Below are positions 5,606 through 6,155 of a stretch of 6,155 bases of DNA, one piece after another. Source of the DNA: RUG191 sp045642225. Its GTDB lineage: Bacteria > Bacillota > Clostridia > Lachnospirales > Lachnospiraceae. Location of the stretch: the NCBI GenBank assembly GCA_045642225.1, contig JAZUIN010000096.1, positions 1-6,155 of the forward strand, read 5' to 3'. The position numbers and the translations under genes are program-made. The notes under the pieces were generated by a model. That model saw only the letters and a program-made list of their open reading frames with translations. It was not told the origin of the DNA and searched no databases. Positions within the stretch are counted from its first letter, which is position 1. Every line of letters starts with the position of its first letter.

Positions 5606-5916
5606 ATATAACATGCGTCATTTTTGGAGTTTTGTTTGTGGTTGTAGGAATTATGTTTTTTATTGGAAAAGGTCATGAGCATATTGAAAGCTATAACGGA
5701 ATGACAGAGATTGAAAAGGCAAATATTAAAATAGAACCTTTGTGTAGGAACGTGGGAACTGTTATTGGGTTAGCAGGTTTAGGATTTCTTGCTGCAGGTT
5801 TTGTACCTGTTTTTGCAAACAAAATTTTTATTTGGTACATGATCGCCTGGTTTATTGGTACAGGCTTTGATGTGAGATTTATATCAAAATCCAATCATTA
5901 TAAAAACAATGCTTAA
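5602..5916 (+). CDS. Small membrane protein resembling DUF3784
   Basis: This 104-residue protein has predicted membrane segments at about 2-21 (a Val/Phe-rich helix ending IMFFIGKG), 50-70 (VGTVIGLAGLGFLAAGFVPV) and 74-90. Between the first two is IESYNGMTEIEKANIKIEPL, which fits the pattern of DUF3784 proteins as I remember it: a short helix, a GYNTMSxEEK-like loop, then further helices. The function of that family is unknown. GGAGG (5589-5593) lies 8 bases before the ATG, which overlaps the previous stop (ATGA), so the pair is translationally coupled. No catalytic or ligand-binding motif is visible. The call to family is from memory of the motif, the membrane topology is direct from sequence. 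Confidence 0.75.
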   Translation: MNITCVIFGVLFVVVGIMFFIGKGHEHIESYNGMTEIEKANIKIEPLCRNVGTVIGLAGLGFLAAGFVPVFANKIFIWYMIAWFIGTGFDVRFISKSNHYKNNA

Positions 5917-5958
5917 TGCTTTTAATAGATAAAAATAAAAGAAAGCGAGGATAATGAA

Positions 5959-6155
5959 ATGACTCAAAATGAAAAGACAAGAGTACAGATTAGACAGGTT
6001 GCTGAACGAGCTGCACAACGAGACGAGCAAAATAAGAGAATACATTTTGCAGCAACACATCAGCTAAAAGAGAATTTTAAGCAGTTAGGAACATCACTTA
6101 GAGGTTTATCTGAAGATGATGTAGACATGATGCGAAGCAGATATGGTAACAATAA
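5959..6155 (+). CDS. Uncharacterised small protein, N-terminal part (cut by window edge)
   Basis: Sixty-five codons are open from ATG 5959 to the right edge. GCGAGG (5945-5950) lies 8 bases upstream and supports this start. A nearer ATG at 5954 reads ATG AAA TGA and is not a gene. The protein begins MTQNEKTRVQIRQVAERAAQ and continues with a polar, Arg/Gln-rich helical region, then LRGLSEDDVDMMRSRYGNN. There is no membrane segment or signal peptide. It may be a helical DNA- or protein-binding factor, but I do not recognise it. It follows the DUF3784-like gene by 42 bases on the same strand with no terminator between them. Confidence 0.6.
   Translation, partial: MTQNEKTRVQIRQVAERAAQRDEQNKRIHFAATHQLKENFKQLGTSLRGLSEDDVDMMRSRYGNN

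Noticed and set aside
5476..5894. Minus-strand open frames opposite the small membrane genes
   Set aside because: The plus-strand frames have good ribosome sites, coherent membrane topology and an ATGA coupling. The minus-strand frames lack these.

Overview
The window is AT-rich, low-GC DNA with strong GGAGG-type ribosome sites. Its protein families point to a Gram-positive anaerobe of the class Clostridia, probably Lachnospiraceae. That assignment is an inference from family resemblance, with no search behind it. A tyrosine-recombinase gene, a damaged magnesium-transporter gene, an intact magnesium pump and several small unrecognised genes together look like the cargo and edge of an integrative mobile element.

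Layout. At the left edge, on the minus strand, lies the first 173 codons of an integrase (1-520). Upstream of it and co-oriented is a broken mgtE gene (654-1128). It keeps an open reading frame for the cytosolic Mg2+-sensing N domain, then jumps out of frame into the last transmembrane stretch, so the CBS domains and most of the channel are gone. Its intrinsic terminator (590-630) survives. Diverging from it on the plus strand are a complete P-type Mg2+ ATPase gene, mgtA (1312-3939), and, 13 bases later, a winged-helix DNA-binding protein without a receiver domain (3953-4447). An unrecognised 215-residue protein follows (4558-5205) and ends at a strong terminator (5232-5286). Then come two small membrane proteins with overlapping ends (5315-5605 and 5602-5916) and the start of another small protein that runs off the right edge (5959 onward).

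How it may work together. The mgtA promoter region carries three tandem 11-bp units with CAAG at exact 11-bp spacing, the spacing used by OmpR/PhoB-type winged-helix proteins. A perfect 23-bp copy of this block lies in inverted orientation just after the winged-helix gene. The simplest reading is a self-contained Mg2+-uptake cassette (pump plus autoregulator) whose regulator binds both flanks. The leftover MgtE sensor domain is either debris or a reused Mg2+ sensor. A third pair of CAAG motifs 11 bp apart is built into the 5' arm of the 5232-5286 terminator. That terminator leaves almost no room for a promoter before the membrane-protein genes, so it may act as an attenuator.

No tRNA, rRNA, CRISPR array or insertion sequence was found. 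No non-coding stretch exceeds about 185 bases.
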